Origin: Coemansia sp. RSA 922
Lineage: Eukaryota; Kickxellomycota; Kickxellomycetes; Kickxellales; Kickxellaceae
Length of the DNA stretch: 17,005 nucleotides
Assembly: GCA_027577415.1 (NCBI GenBank)
Contig: JANBQS010000484.1
Coordinates: forward strand, 1 to 17,005
Reading direction: 5' to 3'
In this document: positions 1 to 7,694 of the stretch, one piece after another
Layout: the number at the start of each line of letters is the position of its first letter
Position numbering within the stretch: the stretch's first letter is position 1
Made by a program: the position numbers and the translations under genes
Notes under the pieces: model-generated
The model's database searches: none
Told to the model about the DNA's origin: nothing
What the model saw: only the letters and a program-made list of their open reading frames with translations

Positions 1-658
1 CGACCGAGCAACTCACAGTGCTTCAGAGCTCAACAAAGTGTACGTACAAGAAGAACGGCATGGGGACGGCAGAGCCTACACAGGTGACAGTTGGCTCATT
101 TCTTTCTAAATTAGAACCATGCTTGTGCACCCTTGTCTTGTCAATGTAGTCGAGCGGAAGGAGATACAGCAGTGGTACAAGGGGTTCTTAAAGGACTGTC
201 CGACCGGCGAGCTTAATCAGTCCGACTTCAAGGGCATATACAAGCAGTTCTTCCCGTTTGGCGACCCATCCCGGTTCGCAGACTATATATTCAAGGTGTT
301 TGACCGGAATCACAACGGGACGATCGACTTTACAGAGTTTTTGCAGGCGCTATCGATTACGTCGCGGGGGTCGCCCGAGGAGAAGCTAAAGTGGGCGTTT
401 GAGCTGTATGACATTGACGGCAATGGCCACATCACCAAGGACGAGATGCTGACGATCGTAGACGCCATCTATCGCATGGTGGGTAGCATGGTGCAACTGC
501 CCGAAGACGAAGACACGCCCGAGAAGCGTGTAGAAAAGATATTCCACCTCATGGACAAGAACAATGACGGCAGGATCGACATGGCAGAGTTCAAGGAAGG
601 CTCGCACCAGGACCCGCTCATAATGCAGGCACTTAACTTGTACGACGGACTGGTCTGA
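1..658 (+). CDS. NCS1: NCS-1 / frequenin calcium sensor, 3' part (5' end outside the window)
   Basis: Neuronal calcium sensor family protein, a small EF-hand protein that in fungi regulates phosphatidylinositol 4-kinase and calcium signalling at membranes. The coding sequence is best read as two exons, <1..39 and 150..658. Exon 1 encodes [12 protein letters not shown], ends with one base of a Phe codon and is followed by a GTACGT donor at 40. The acceptor TAG at 147-149 restores [13 protein letters not shown], the invariant opening of this family. The ATG at 119 lies inside the intron and is not the start. EF-hand 1 is degenerate (the CPTG signature of the family). EF-hands 2 to 4 are canonical, with loops beginning [20 protein letters not shown] and [10 protein letters not shown]. 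The extreme N-terminus, including any myristoylation signal (MGxxxSK in the family), lies left of the window. The C-terminus ends ALNLYDGLV. Identity is very secure. Confidence 0.95.
40..149 (+). other. Spliceosomal intron in NCS-1
   Basis: 110-bp intron with donor GTACGT at 40-45 and acceptor ATGTAG at 144-149. It interrupts a Phe codon (T|TC). It is supported because joining the flanks restores the conserved [16 protein letters not shown] stretch of the NCS family, whereas reading through from the ATG at 119 gives an N-terminus unlike any NCS protein. Confidence 0.85.
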
Positions 659-1662
659 GTACCCAGGCTATATATTTCTTCCATTGTTACATAAATTTTA
701 TCTTTCAACTTTTCAGCTTGGACTGATGAAGGTGTGGTGCGGTGCCAGGGGCGTGTGTGCGGGGAAAGGCCTGATATGTGACATGCGGGTGCCTGGCATA
801 CGCACGAACCCTCCTGGCATTGGCGCCATTGTTTCATATGTGTGTGGTCACTCTAATTGTGGCGGGCGTTTGCTGCAACGTCTAAAACCCGGCGTATATG
901 AATGAGTGGTGCTGTGCGCTATTGGCCAAGACATGGCCGAGAGGGTGGGCGCATGCTTTCATCAAGCTGACTCAGTAGCCACCGTAATCGCGGAGCTGCG
1001 TGGGCTAGAGAGATTTGCAAGCAGCGCGGAGTATCGGCTATAGCTTTTGCCCGTCTCACAGCAAGATATATCCTTCCCTGAGGCTCATGTAATGGCAAGT
1101 GTAGTTACAAGTGAGCAGCCACGACGACAAACATCACAGCACATGATAGTGCGATTATAACGGGAGCCAAAAAATACACCCCCAAAACCTGGGGGAGCAA
1201 CTATGTGAGTCGACCTGCTCTTGCTTTCTTGGTGGCACACAGGGCACGGGCACATTTTTTTGCTCGCGCTTTTCCAGACAATTCCTTTTTCTCTTTTTTG
1301 CAACAATTTTAAATTCTGTTTGGCTCTTTTTATACTATATCCCCTGACTGGCCCGTGCCAAGCTGGAATTCAGAGGACCCTTGCTCATTTCCACTCTCTC
1401 TCTACTCCTCCCTCTATCCCTGCACTATACAAACGCCAACGCCAGCGACGACCCCTCTTTTGTGAGCTTTCTCTCTCGCTGCCAGCTCTGCCTTATTTTT
1501 TTTTTTTTTGCTCAAAGCTGTCTCTAGGAAGCCAGTTCAATATTTGCTACAGCAACTCGCTTTATTTTCGATCGTTATTCGCTCGCGCCCTTATTTTCTT
1601 TTTTCTCACACACGCACTACAGGAGGGAGCAAGCGCTCGGACGCAGGATAGGGACGTAAGAG
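659..1662. promoter_or_regulatory. Long spacer: NCS-1 3' end and GATA-factor promoter / 5' leader
   Basis: About 1 kb without a convincing gene. The first 60 bases after the NCS-1 stop are AT-rich and probably its 3' UTR. A TGACTCA motif (AP-1/Gcn4-type core) lies at 968-974. From about 1250 to 1620 the plus strand is strongly pyrimidine-rich, with CT repeats near 1395-1415, a T14 run at 1496-1509 and further T-rich blocks. This is the usual look of a fungal promoter and leader just upstream of the ATG at 1663. Open frames here, such as 1221-1718, are low-complexity readings of those tracts and carry no recognisable domain. Confidence 0.6.
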
Positions 1663-4353
1663 ATGGCGCCAATACTACTGAAAATCAAGGGAACAAAGCT
1701 TTTCTCGCCATTCAATGAAATCGAGGATGTCGGCGACCTGTCGACGCTATGGCGTGTGTGCACAAAGGTGAAGGACTCGCTTGAAAACGGCTCTCGGTTG
1801 GAGAATCTGTCGTGGCGGCTGTGGCACCTGCATCAGACGCTGGAGGCTCGGGGTAAGGGCAAGGACTATCGTAAGCTGTCGCCTGCGACTACTCGGCAGC
1901 TAGAAAAGACAATACGGCGTCCCGACAGCAATGTGCGCAAGCCAAAGCCAATGCAAATTAAGGTTCGACTGGGCAAGTCGCCTGCTGACAACAGGCCCTC
2001 CTCAGAGTCCGTGCCCTCGAATGCGAATGGCCGCATTAGGCCAGCGGGGACTTGTACTGGGTCGGCTGCTCAGCGTGCGCATTCGCCGCTGGCTGCCTCG
2101 CACAGTGCGACTGATCTAGCAATGTCGCCTACACTGCAGGCCACGTCTGGCTCCAGCTCTGACGCTATTTCGCCCAACGTCAATGGTCATGACGCCAATT
2201 CGGCTAGTATAGAGGGCGTGGGAGTCGCGGGTACTGTGGCTGGCAACCCCTCGGCTGACGGCACGATGCTGCTTGCAGAGATTGATCCGACAATAACCAA
2301 TGGCTCTGGCTACCTGCCTGGTACAGCTGTCATCGCGCCAGTACCATCGCCTACCGTCGCCAACTCTACGCTTGTGATACCGTCATATGCACCACATTCA
2401 GCGGGCGTAATTAACGGAGGCTTTGCGAGCGATGTCAGCAACCAATGCAGCGGCAGCAGCAGCGTCCACGGGAAAACACCGACTGGAGACAACGTGGAAG
2501 AAGCGCCCGCATCGGACTTTATGTCGTTTGGCCCGTCAAGCTTCTTGTCTAGTGGGTTTGACTTGGATGCGCCGCAGATTGAAATTACGCTCGACGACAT
2601 ATTCTCGGCGACTCCCAGCGACTGGTCGCAGTTTGGATTTGGCTCGCTAGGCAGTGGGCCGGCGCTTGGGCTGCCGATGGCTGAATACGGTGCTGGCCAG
2701 GGTATGTGGAACGGCATGCCATATCCAGGCACCATGCCTGTCGGCGCGCCCTATGGAGTTGGTCACCACATGCACGTGGCTCAGGAGCAGACGAAGAAGC
2801 ACGACGGGCCTATTTGCGACAACTGTGAGGTGACCTCCACGCCGCTATGGCGCCGCTCGTCTGACGACACACTGCTGTGCAATGCCTGTGGCCTTTATTA
2901 CAAGCTGCACCACTCGCACCGGCCAAGGTCGCTGCGCACTGGCGGTGGCCGCAAGGATGGAACCGAGGAAGAGCTGCCAAAGACATTTTGCTCCAACTGT
3001 AACACTTCCAATACTCCTCTTTGGCGCCGTGACGATAAGGGAAGCCCGCTGTGCAATGCCTGCGGTTTGTACTACAAACTTCACAAGGAGAACAGGCCCA
3101 TTACGCTCAAGACCGACGTCATTAGGAAGCGCCAGCGATACGACACGTCGTCCACGACTACTCCGCGAAAAAGACCAGATCGCAGTGCGCAGAAGCAGGG
3201 GGCGGCGGCGGCTGCTGCTTCTGCAGTTTCGCCTGGCGGGTCATCGCCTTCTTCCACACCGCCTGCTGTAGGGACGTCTGCATTGGCTTTGGCGGGTGAT
3301 CCCAAGGCAGTTGGATCCATGGGGCCGCCCAAGGGTCTGCCAACTTCGTCACGGCATCAACAGCAGCAGCCAGCGTCCCGGTCCAAAAAAGGCAAGGGCA
3401 AATCAGCTTCGCTAGCGGTCGAGACGCAGGTACCACAGCAGCCTCCGGTGTATAGCCAAACAGCTCCTAACAGCTCGGACGCATCCCAGGCGGCGCACGA
3501 GCTATTGACTCCGCACTCTGCCCCGCCTGTTTCTTACTCGGCCAACGGGACTCAGCTTCTGAATAGCACCGAGTCCAGCTCCTATAGCGAAACTGCGCAA
3601 CATGGATACCACTCGGGCGGCTATAGCCAGCAGCAGTCGTCTGGTCAATTTTCCCGTTCGCCTCCTCCATCCGTGGGAGAATATCGCCGGTCGTACGCAG
3701 TAGGTGATGCCACAGTGGCGCCACTACCACCGCCGCTGTCGTTATCGCAGAGCTACAATGTGCCTGCTCCGGACAGTCACTCGCGGACACTACAACACTC
3801 GGCGACTCTACCTTCTGCTCATCGCTATAGCAGCAACGGCTCTGGAACCAGCATTGCCCCACATTTGGCACCTGCTCTTGGCAGTACGTCTCGGGTGTCC
3901 AACAGCAGCGCATCGATCAACATTCCCATGTCGCCACCACTGGGCGCTAGACCTGACACGTACTTTGGGCGGCCACCTAGTGCGGGAGATCGCCCGGCCC
4001 ACGACACGTTATCTAGATCTGGAATCCAGATACCGCTGCCGCCGCTGAGCTCGCCTCAGAGCAGTAGATATGGATCGGGTAGCGTCTCTGGCTTGCCACA
4101 TGCAGCACCGTCTAGCTTTCAGACAGCAAGCCCTACTGGCCAACAACAGCAGGCGGCGATTTATGCGCACAGCCAGCGGTCTCATTCATATGAGAATGTT
4201 TCTGGCGGGATAGCGCCTCCTTCTGAACCCAAGCACCATTCGGATCGTCAGCTCCCGTCGCTGGCAGAGCTCCAGTCAGCTGCACCAGGTGCTCATGGCG
4301 GCGACTCATTCCGGTACGCTCGACAACAGGCATACCCACCACTCAATCCGTAG
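1663..4353 (+). CDS. GATA-type transcription factor with DUF1752-like N-terminus and two GATA zinc fingers
   Basis: Nuclear DNA-binding regulator of 896 residues, uninterrupted by introns. Residues about 25-58 ([15 protein letters not shown]...[11 protein letters not shown]) match the DUF1752 helix found at the N-terminus of fungal nitrogen-regulatory GATA factors (AreA/Gln3/Gaf1 group). Two GATA fingers of the form C-X2-C-X17-C-X2-C follow: Cys385/388/406/409 and Cys443/446/464/467. Both contain TPLWRR and [12 protein letters not shown], and each is followed by a basic tail ([27 protein letters not shown]). An acidic/aromatic stretch around residues 305-330 ([19 protein letters not shown]) could be an activation segment; this is inference. 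The rest is Ser/Pro/Gln/Ala-rich and disordered, with an Ala run near residue 515. The start follows a long CT-rich leader and places DUF1752 at the very N-terminus. A role in nitrogen or nutrient control is likely from the N-terminus. The two-finger layout also recalls siderophore repressors, so the exact target set is open. Confidence 0.92.
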   Translation: MAPILLKIKGTKLFSPFNEIEDVGDLSTLWRVCTKVKDSLENGSRLENLSWRLWHLHQTLEARGKGKDYRKLSPATTRQLEKTIRRPDSNVRKPKPMQIKVRLGKSPADNRPSSESVPSNANGRIRPAGTCTGSAAQRAHSPLAASHSATDLAMSPTLQATSGSSSDAISPNVNGHDANSASIEGVGVAGTVAGNPSADGTMLLAEIDPTITNGSGYLPGTAVIAPVPSPTVANSTLVIPSYAPHSAGVINGGFASDVSNQCSGSSSVHGKTPTGDNVEEAPASDFMSFGPSSFLSSGFDLDAPQIEITLDDIFSATPSDWSQFGFGSLGSGPALGLPMAEYGAGQGMWNGMPYPGTMPVGAPYGVGHHMHVAQEQTKKHDGPICDNCEVTSTPLWRRSSDDTLLCNACGLYYKLHHSHRPRSLRTGGGRKDGTEEELPKTFCSNCNTSNTPLWRRDDKGSPLCNACGLYYKLHKENRPITLKTDVIRKRQRYDTSSTTTPRKRPDRSAQKQGAAAAAASAVSPGGSSPSSTPPAVGTSALALAGDPKAVGSMGPPKGLPTSSRHQQQQPASRSKKGKGKSASLAVETQVPQQPPVYSQTAPNSSDASQAAHELLTPHSAPPVSYSANGTQLLNSTESSSYSETAQHGYHSGGYSQQQSSGQFSRSPPPSVGEYRRSYAVGDATVAPLPPPLSLSQSYNVPAPDSHSRTLQHSATLPSAHRYSSNGSGTSIAPHLAPALGSTSRVSNSSASINIPMSPPLGARPDTYFGRPPSAGDRPAHDTLSRSGIQIPLPPLSSPQSSRYGSGSVSGLPHAAPSSFQTASPTGQQQQAAIYAHSQRSHSYENVSGGIAPPSEPKHHSDRQLPSLAELQSAAPGAHGGDSFRYARQQAYPPLNP

Positions 4354-4367
4354 AACCAGATCATTGT

Positions 4368-4373
4368 AATAAA
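4368..4373 (+). terminator. Polyadenylation signal of the GATA-factor gene
   Basis: AATAAA 15 bases after the stop codon, followed by an A run and a short (AT)n tract (4377-4391). It lies within the 68-bp spacer to the convergent YIP1 gene, so the two transcripts probably overlap at their 3' ends. Confidence 0.6.
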
Positions 4374-4421
4374 AAAATATATATATATATAAAGTAAATA
4401 TTAACGTGGAAAAAGAAAACT

Positions 4422-5165
4422 CTAAAAGACTGTGAGAAGAGCAAAGCTAGTATAGAACAAGCCGATCGGGTAGGCTACGAGCAACCGCTGTTCAGACATG
4501 GACAGCACTGTGACAAACATGGTAGCGGACGAGTATGTGCACCAGGCAATAGGGATCAATGCAGCGATGGCAGCGAGCTGTCCAGACTTGAGATCGACAG
4601 CGAGGCCAATGCTGCCCAGGAACACGATAGGCAGCAAGCAGTATCCCAGAATGCTAGCAGTACGCATAACCTCAATGCCTCCTTGCGACATGAGGTTGAG
4701 GATAGCCCAGATACCTACAGTGCCCAACAGACCCACGCCATAAATGTAGCCGAACTGCGACTTGCCGCTAAGCAACAGGAATGTGCCGAGAACTAGGATA
4801 AACAGCAGTGGGCCAGACATATCGGCGTCATCGTATATCTCCGTGTCTATTGGTTTGAAAGGATTGAGTACAGCGAGGGTTTTGGACTTTATGTGCTGGA
4901 AGTTTATGCCTAACTCCTCCACTAGCGGAGCTTCATTGGGAAACCCGCCTGTACCAAAGGCAGCCAGCCAGGAACGCTCTACAATGGGCAGGGCGGTACC
5001 GTATGAGGACGCGTAGAACTCGTCAGCTGAACCATGGATACCTACGCCGCCCGTCGACGAGGCAGCTGGATTGGCGTATTGTGTTTGATAGAATTCCAGG
5101 CCGTCGTTGTGTCCACTGCTTGTGCCGTACATTTGGTCCTGATCGAATAGAACTGAATGAGCCAT
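4422..5165 (-). CDS. YIP1: Yip1-domain Golgi/ER membrane protein, YIPF5/Yip1 type
   Basis: Multi-pass membrane protein of 247 residues that, in its family, binds Ypt/Rab GTPases and acts with Yif1 in ER-to-Golgi vesicle transport. The cytosolic N-terminus (about 1-115) is rich in Gly, Ser and Tyr and contains the family signature PLVEELGIN (80-88), followed by NPFKPID and DADMSGPL (113-120). Five hydrophobic spans follow, near residues 118-133, 139-159, 168-190, 196-220 and 229-247. The protein ends LLVAYPIGLFYTSFALLTVF, matching the conserved end of YIPF5, so it is complete at the C-terminus. The ATG at 5165 is chosen because MAHSVLFDQDQMYG starts a plausible soluble N-terminus; an in-frame upstream ATG at 5306 would add about 47 residues translated from a CT-rich leader. 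It shares a divergent promoter with TAF5. Confidence 0.92.
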   Translation of the reverse strand: MAHSVLFDQDQMYGTSSGHNDGLEFYQTQYANPAASSTGGVGIHGSADEFYASSYGTALPIVERSWLAAFGTGGFPNEAPLVEELGINFQHIKSKTLAVLNPFKPIDTEIYDDADMSGPLLFILVLGTFLLLSGKSQFGYIYGVGLLGTVGIWAILNLMSQGGIEVMRTASILGYCLLPIVFLGSIGLAVDLKSGQLAAIAALIPIAWCTYSSATMFVTVLSMSEQRLLVAYPIGLFYTSFALLTVF

Positions 5166-5426
5166 TTTTAGAAGAAGAGGGGGAAAGCGAACGCAATCTA
5201 ACAAATAGAAATGGAAATTAAATATACAAGGAAGAGGAAGAAAGAAAAAGTTGCAAGAGTGTCGATGCGAAATATGTGGAGCACACCATAAGGATTTTCT
5301 GACCAAGGTTGGGCGTGATTATGTTTCGGCTTTTTTTGGCGCGTGTTATTAAAGTGTCAACTTTTTTTTTTTTTTTTTTTTGTATTTACCTCGGTTGTCT
5401 TTATATTTCAAACTCGTATTTATTTC
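5166..5426. promoter_or_regulatory. Divergent promoter between YIP1 and TAF5
   Basis: The 261-bp spacer separates two start codons pointing away from each other. On the TAF5 side there is a T20 homopolymer at 5362-5381 followed by T-rich sequence up to the ATG. On the YIP1 side the minus strand is CT-rich (5166-5260). Poly(dA:dT) tracts of this kind typically exclude nucleosomes in fungal promoters. No specific operator is identifiable. Confidence 0.6.
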
Positions 5427-7664
5427 ATGTCAAACAGAAAGGCTGAGTGGGGCGAGGACGGGGCGGATAGCAGCACAGGGCCATCAGCAACCACACAGAC
5501 AGCTGGAAGCAATGTAAACGGACGGACGGGGCCACAAAAGCAGGTGGAGAAAGTTGTGCTGCAGTTTCTAAAGACAAAGGGATACAGAGAGGCAGAAAAG
5601 GCACTGCGCGCAGATGCCAAACTGTCGGGACAGGAGAGCACGCTGGGCGACCTGTCACAGACATTTCCAGGCAGCGAGATGGGGTCGGACGCCAGCGTGC
5701 CCAACTGGATCCTGTTCTACAACGAGGCCGAGGAGGGCAACCCCGACGCGTACAACCAGAGCTACGGCGCACTGCGGCGGTGGATCGACAGCTCACTCGA
5801 CGTGTACAAGCACGAGCTATACGCAGCGTCATACCCAGTGTTTGTACACGCGTACCTGGACCTGCTCATGCGCGGGCTTGGCGGAAAGGCCGCGGAGTTT
5901 ATGACGCGATACGGCGGCGACCACGTCGTGTACCACGGGCGAGCGATTGCAGCGCTGAAGACGCTCACAACAAAGGCACACGTGGAGGAGAATGCGCTGA
6001 GCCGGCTGTACCGCGGCAACAAGTACGGGATCCGCATGACGCGCGTGGGGTTTGAGCTGCTGCTGTCGTTCCTGCAGGACCACCACTACACGCTGCTGAT
6101 GCGCACGGTCAACCAGCACCTCAACATCCGCACGGTCGACGGCGGGGCGGCCATCTCGAGCGAGGCCGATGCTGACGTCGGCATCACTGGGCACACGCAG
6201 AGCCAGCTCGACCACTTCAACAGCCAGGACATTGCGCTGGGCCCGGCGCCGCTCGACTCGTTTGTCCGCGACGAGGTCGAGCGCACGCTGCAGGGCGAGG
6301 CCGGGCGCTTTGTCAAGGACGCCACGGCCAAGGAGGCGGCGGCGCTGCTCGACGCCTTTGCGCAGGTGCGGCAGGAGAACGCAGCGGCGGCGCTGTCTGC
6401 CGACGACGCCGTGCCCATGCCGCCGGCGCGCGGCGTGGAGGTGGCGCAGCACATCGCCGACCTCAAGGCGCTGCGCAAGCGCGTGGCGCTGGGGCCGGCG
6501 GCGCTGCCGTCGGTCTGCATGTACACGCTGCACAACACCGGCAACGCCCTGACGTGCGCCGCGGTGGCCGAGGACCTGTCGCTGCTGGCCGGCGGGTTCT
6601 CCGAGTCGTACGTCAAGATATGGAGCCTCAAGAACGAGCCGCTGCGCGGGTTCGCCGGCAACATCAACCCCGCGGCCATCGGCAGCGAGGAGGACGCCGA
6701 GTCGGCGCGCGAAAAGACCGGCGAGCCGTGGCGGAAGCTGGTGGGGCACTCGGGCGGCGTGTGCGGCGTGGACATCAGCTTCGACTCAAAGTACCTGCTC
6801 TCGTGCTCGGAGGACAAGACCACGCGGCTGTGGAGCCTGGACACGTACACCAACGTCGTGTGCTACAAGGGCCACAGCTACCCCGTGTGGGACGTGGCCT
6901 TTGCGCCCCAGGGCTTCTACTTTGCCACCGCCTCGCACGACCGCACCGCGCGCCTGTGGAGCTGCGACCACATCCACGCCCTGCGCATCTTCGCCGGCCA
7001 CCTGGCCGACGTCAACTGCGTGCGCTTCCACCCCAACTCGAAATACGTCATCACCGGCTCCAGCGACAAGTCCGTGCGCCTGTGGGACGTCCAGCGCGGC
7101 TCGTGCGTGCGTGTCTTCACAAGCCACACCGGGTCCGTCGACACCGTGGCCGTGTCCCCCGACGGCCGCATCATGGCCTCTGCCGGCGAAGACCAGACCA
7201 TCAACGTCTGGGACCTTGGCTCTGGCCGCCGCATGGACACGCTGACCGGCCACACCGGCCCCGTCTACTCGCTGGCCTTCAGCCAGGAGGGCACGCTCCT
7301 GCTCTCGGGGTCGGCCGACGAGACCGTCAGATCGTGGGACATCAAGCGCTCGAGCTCGGCCAGCGACCACCCAATCATCGCACAGCGCCGAGCCGAGCAG
7401 CAAGAGCCCGCGCCTGCTGCCACCGATCCAGATGCAATGGATGTCGATGGAGCAGAGCCAGCAGCCGCCACCAGCCCGAAGCAACAGCCGCAGCCAGCGG
7501 GCGCCGACCCCAAGAAGCGCGACGCAGCCGGCATCTGGAAGGCAAAGCGCACAACAGAGAGCGAGGCCCTCCTCAAAACCTGGCGAACCAAGAGCACGCC
7601 CGTCTACAGCATAATGACCACCAAGCGCAACCTCGCAGTAGCCATTGGCGCATTTACGCTCTAG
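5427..7664 (+). CDS. TAF5: TAF5, WD40 subunit of TFIID and SAGA
   Basis: TBP-associated factor 5, a scaffold of the general transcription factor TFIID and the SAGA coactivator in the nucleus; 745 residues, close to yeast Taf5 length. A LisH-like helix pair lies at about 37-67 (VEKVVLQFLKTKGYREAEKAL). The TAF5 N-terminal domain (NTD2) occupies about 105-235 (YGALRRWIDSSLDVYKHEL, YPVFVHAYLDLL, FLQDHHYTLLMRTVNQHLNI). WD40 repeats run from about 368 to the end: 368-401, 438-471, 480-513, 522-555, 564-597, 606-639, with the last blade closed by the C-terminal residues 725-745 after a disordered, Gln/Pro/Ala-rich insert (about 650-715). The ATG at 5427 gives MSNRKAEWGED; an in-frame ATG at 5343 would translate the T20 promoter tract into poly-Phe and is rejected. 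The central part is unusually rich in G/C-ending codons compared with neighbouring genes. Confidence 0.97.
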   Translation: MSNRKAEWGEDGADSSTGPSATTQTAGSNVNGRTGPQKQVEKVVLQFLKTKGYREAEKALRADAKLSGQESTLGDLSQTFPGSEMGSDASVPNWILFYNEAEEGNPDAYNQSYGALRRWIDSSLDVYKHELYAASYPVFVHAYLDLLMRGLGGKAAEFMTRYGGDHVVYHGRAIAALKTLTTKAHVEENALSRLYRGNKYGIRMTRVGFELLLSFLQDHHYTLLMRTVNQHLNIRTVDGGAAISSEADADVGITGHTQSQLDHFNSQDIALGPAPLDSFVRDEVERTLQGEAGRFVKDATAKEAAALLDAFAQVRQENAAAALSADDAVPMPPARGVEVAQHIADLKALRKRVALGPAALPSVCMYTLHNTGNALTCAAVAEDLSLLAGGFSESYVKIWSLKNEPLRGFAGNINPAAIGSEEDAESAREKTGEPWRKLVGHSGGVCGVDISFDSKYLLSCSEDKTTRLWSLDTYTNVVCYKGHSYPVWDVAFAPQGFYFATASHDRTARLWSCDHIHALRIFAGHLADVNCVRFHPNSKYVITGSSDKSVRLWDVQRGSCVRVFTSHTGSVDTVAVSPDGRIMASAGEDQTINVWDLGSGRRMDTLTGHTGPVYSLAFSQEGTLLLSGSADETVRSWDIKRSSSASDHPIIAQRRAEQQEPAPAATDPDAMDVDGAEPAAATSPKQQPQPAGADPKKRDAAGIWKAKRTTESEALLKTWRTKSTPVYSIMTTKRNLAVAIGAFTL

Positions 7665-7694
7665 TACACTAACCACTTAAATAATATATTCTTT

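Noticed and set aside
119..149. ATG at 119 as the start of NCS-1
   Set aside because: It lies in the intron; splicing 39 to 150 restores the conserved family N-terminal helix.
1179..1195. Short hairpin CCCCC-7 nt-GGGGG in the GATA-factor promoter
   Set aside because: A 5-bp stem without U-tract or other context; probably chance.
1221..1718. 165-codon frame upstream of and overlapping the GATA-factor start
   Set aside because: Reads the pyrimidine-rich leader as Leu/Phe/Ser; no domain, and it overlaps a well-supported gene.
3196..3225. GCN-type repeat coding for Ala in the GATA factor
   Set aside because: Common low-complexity run in fungal transcription factors; no sign of an independent element.
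4377..4391. (AT)n repeat after the GATA gene
   Set aside because: Short AT tract in a 3' UTR next to the polyadenylation signal; ordinary for a fungal terminator region.
5166..5306. In-frame upstream ATG of YIP1
   Set aside because: It adds about 47 residues encoded by a CT-rich leader, with no counterpart in the family.
5343..5426. In-frame upstream ATG of TAF5
   Set aside because: It would translate the T20 promoter tract into a poly-Phe stretch.
5829..6749. 306-codon open frame on the minus strand inside TAF5
   Set aside because: Arg/Ala/His/Val-rich reading produced by the high G/C third positions of TAF5; no domain, and the sense strand is an unambiguous WD40/TAF5 gene.
6554..7672. 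372-codon plus-strand frame overlapping TAF5 in another frame
   Set aside because: Arg/His/Pro-rich composition typical of a frame-shifted GC-rich gene; no recognisable motif.
6786..7676. 296-codon minus-strand frame inside the TAF5 WD40 region
   Set aside because: Same composition artefact as the other antisense frame; no independent support.
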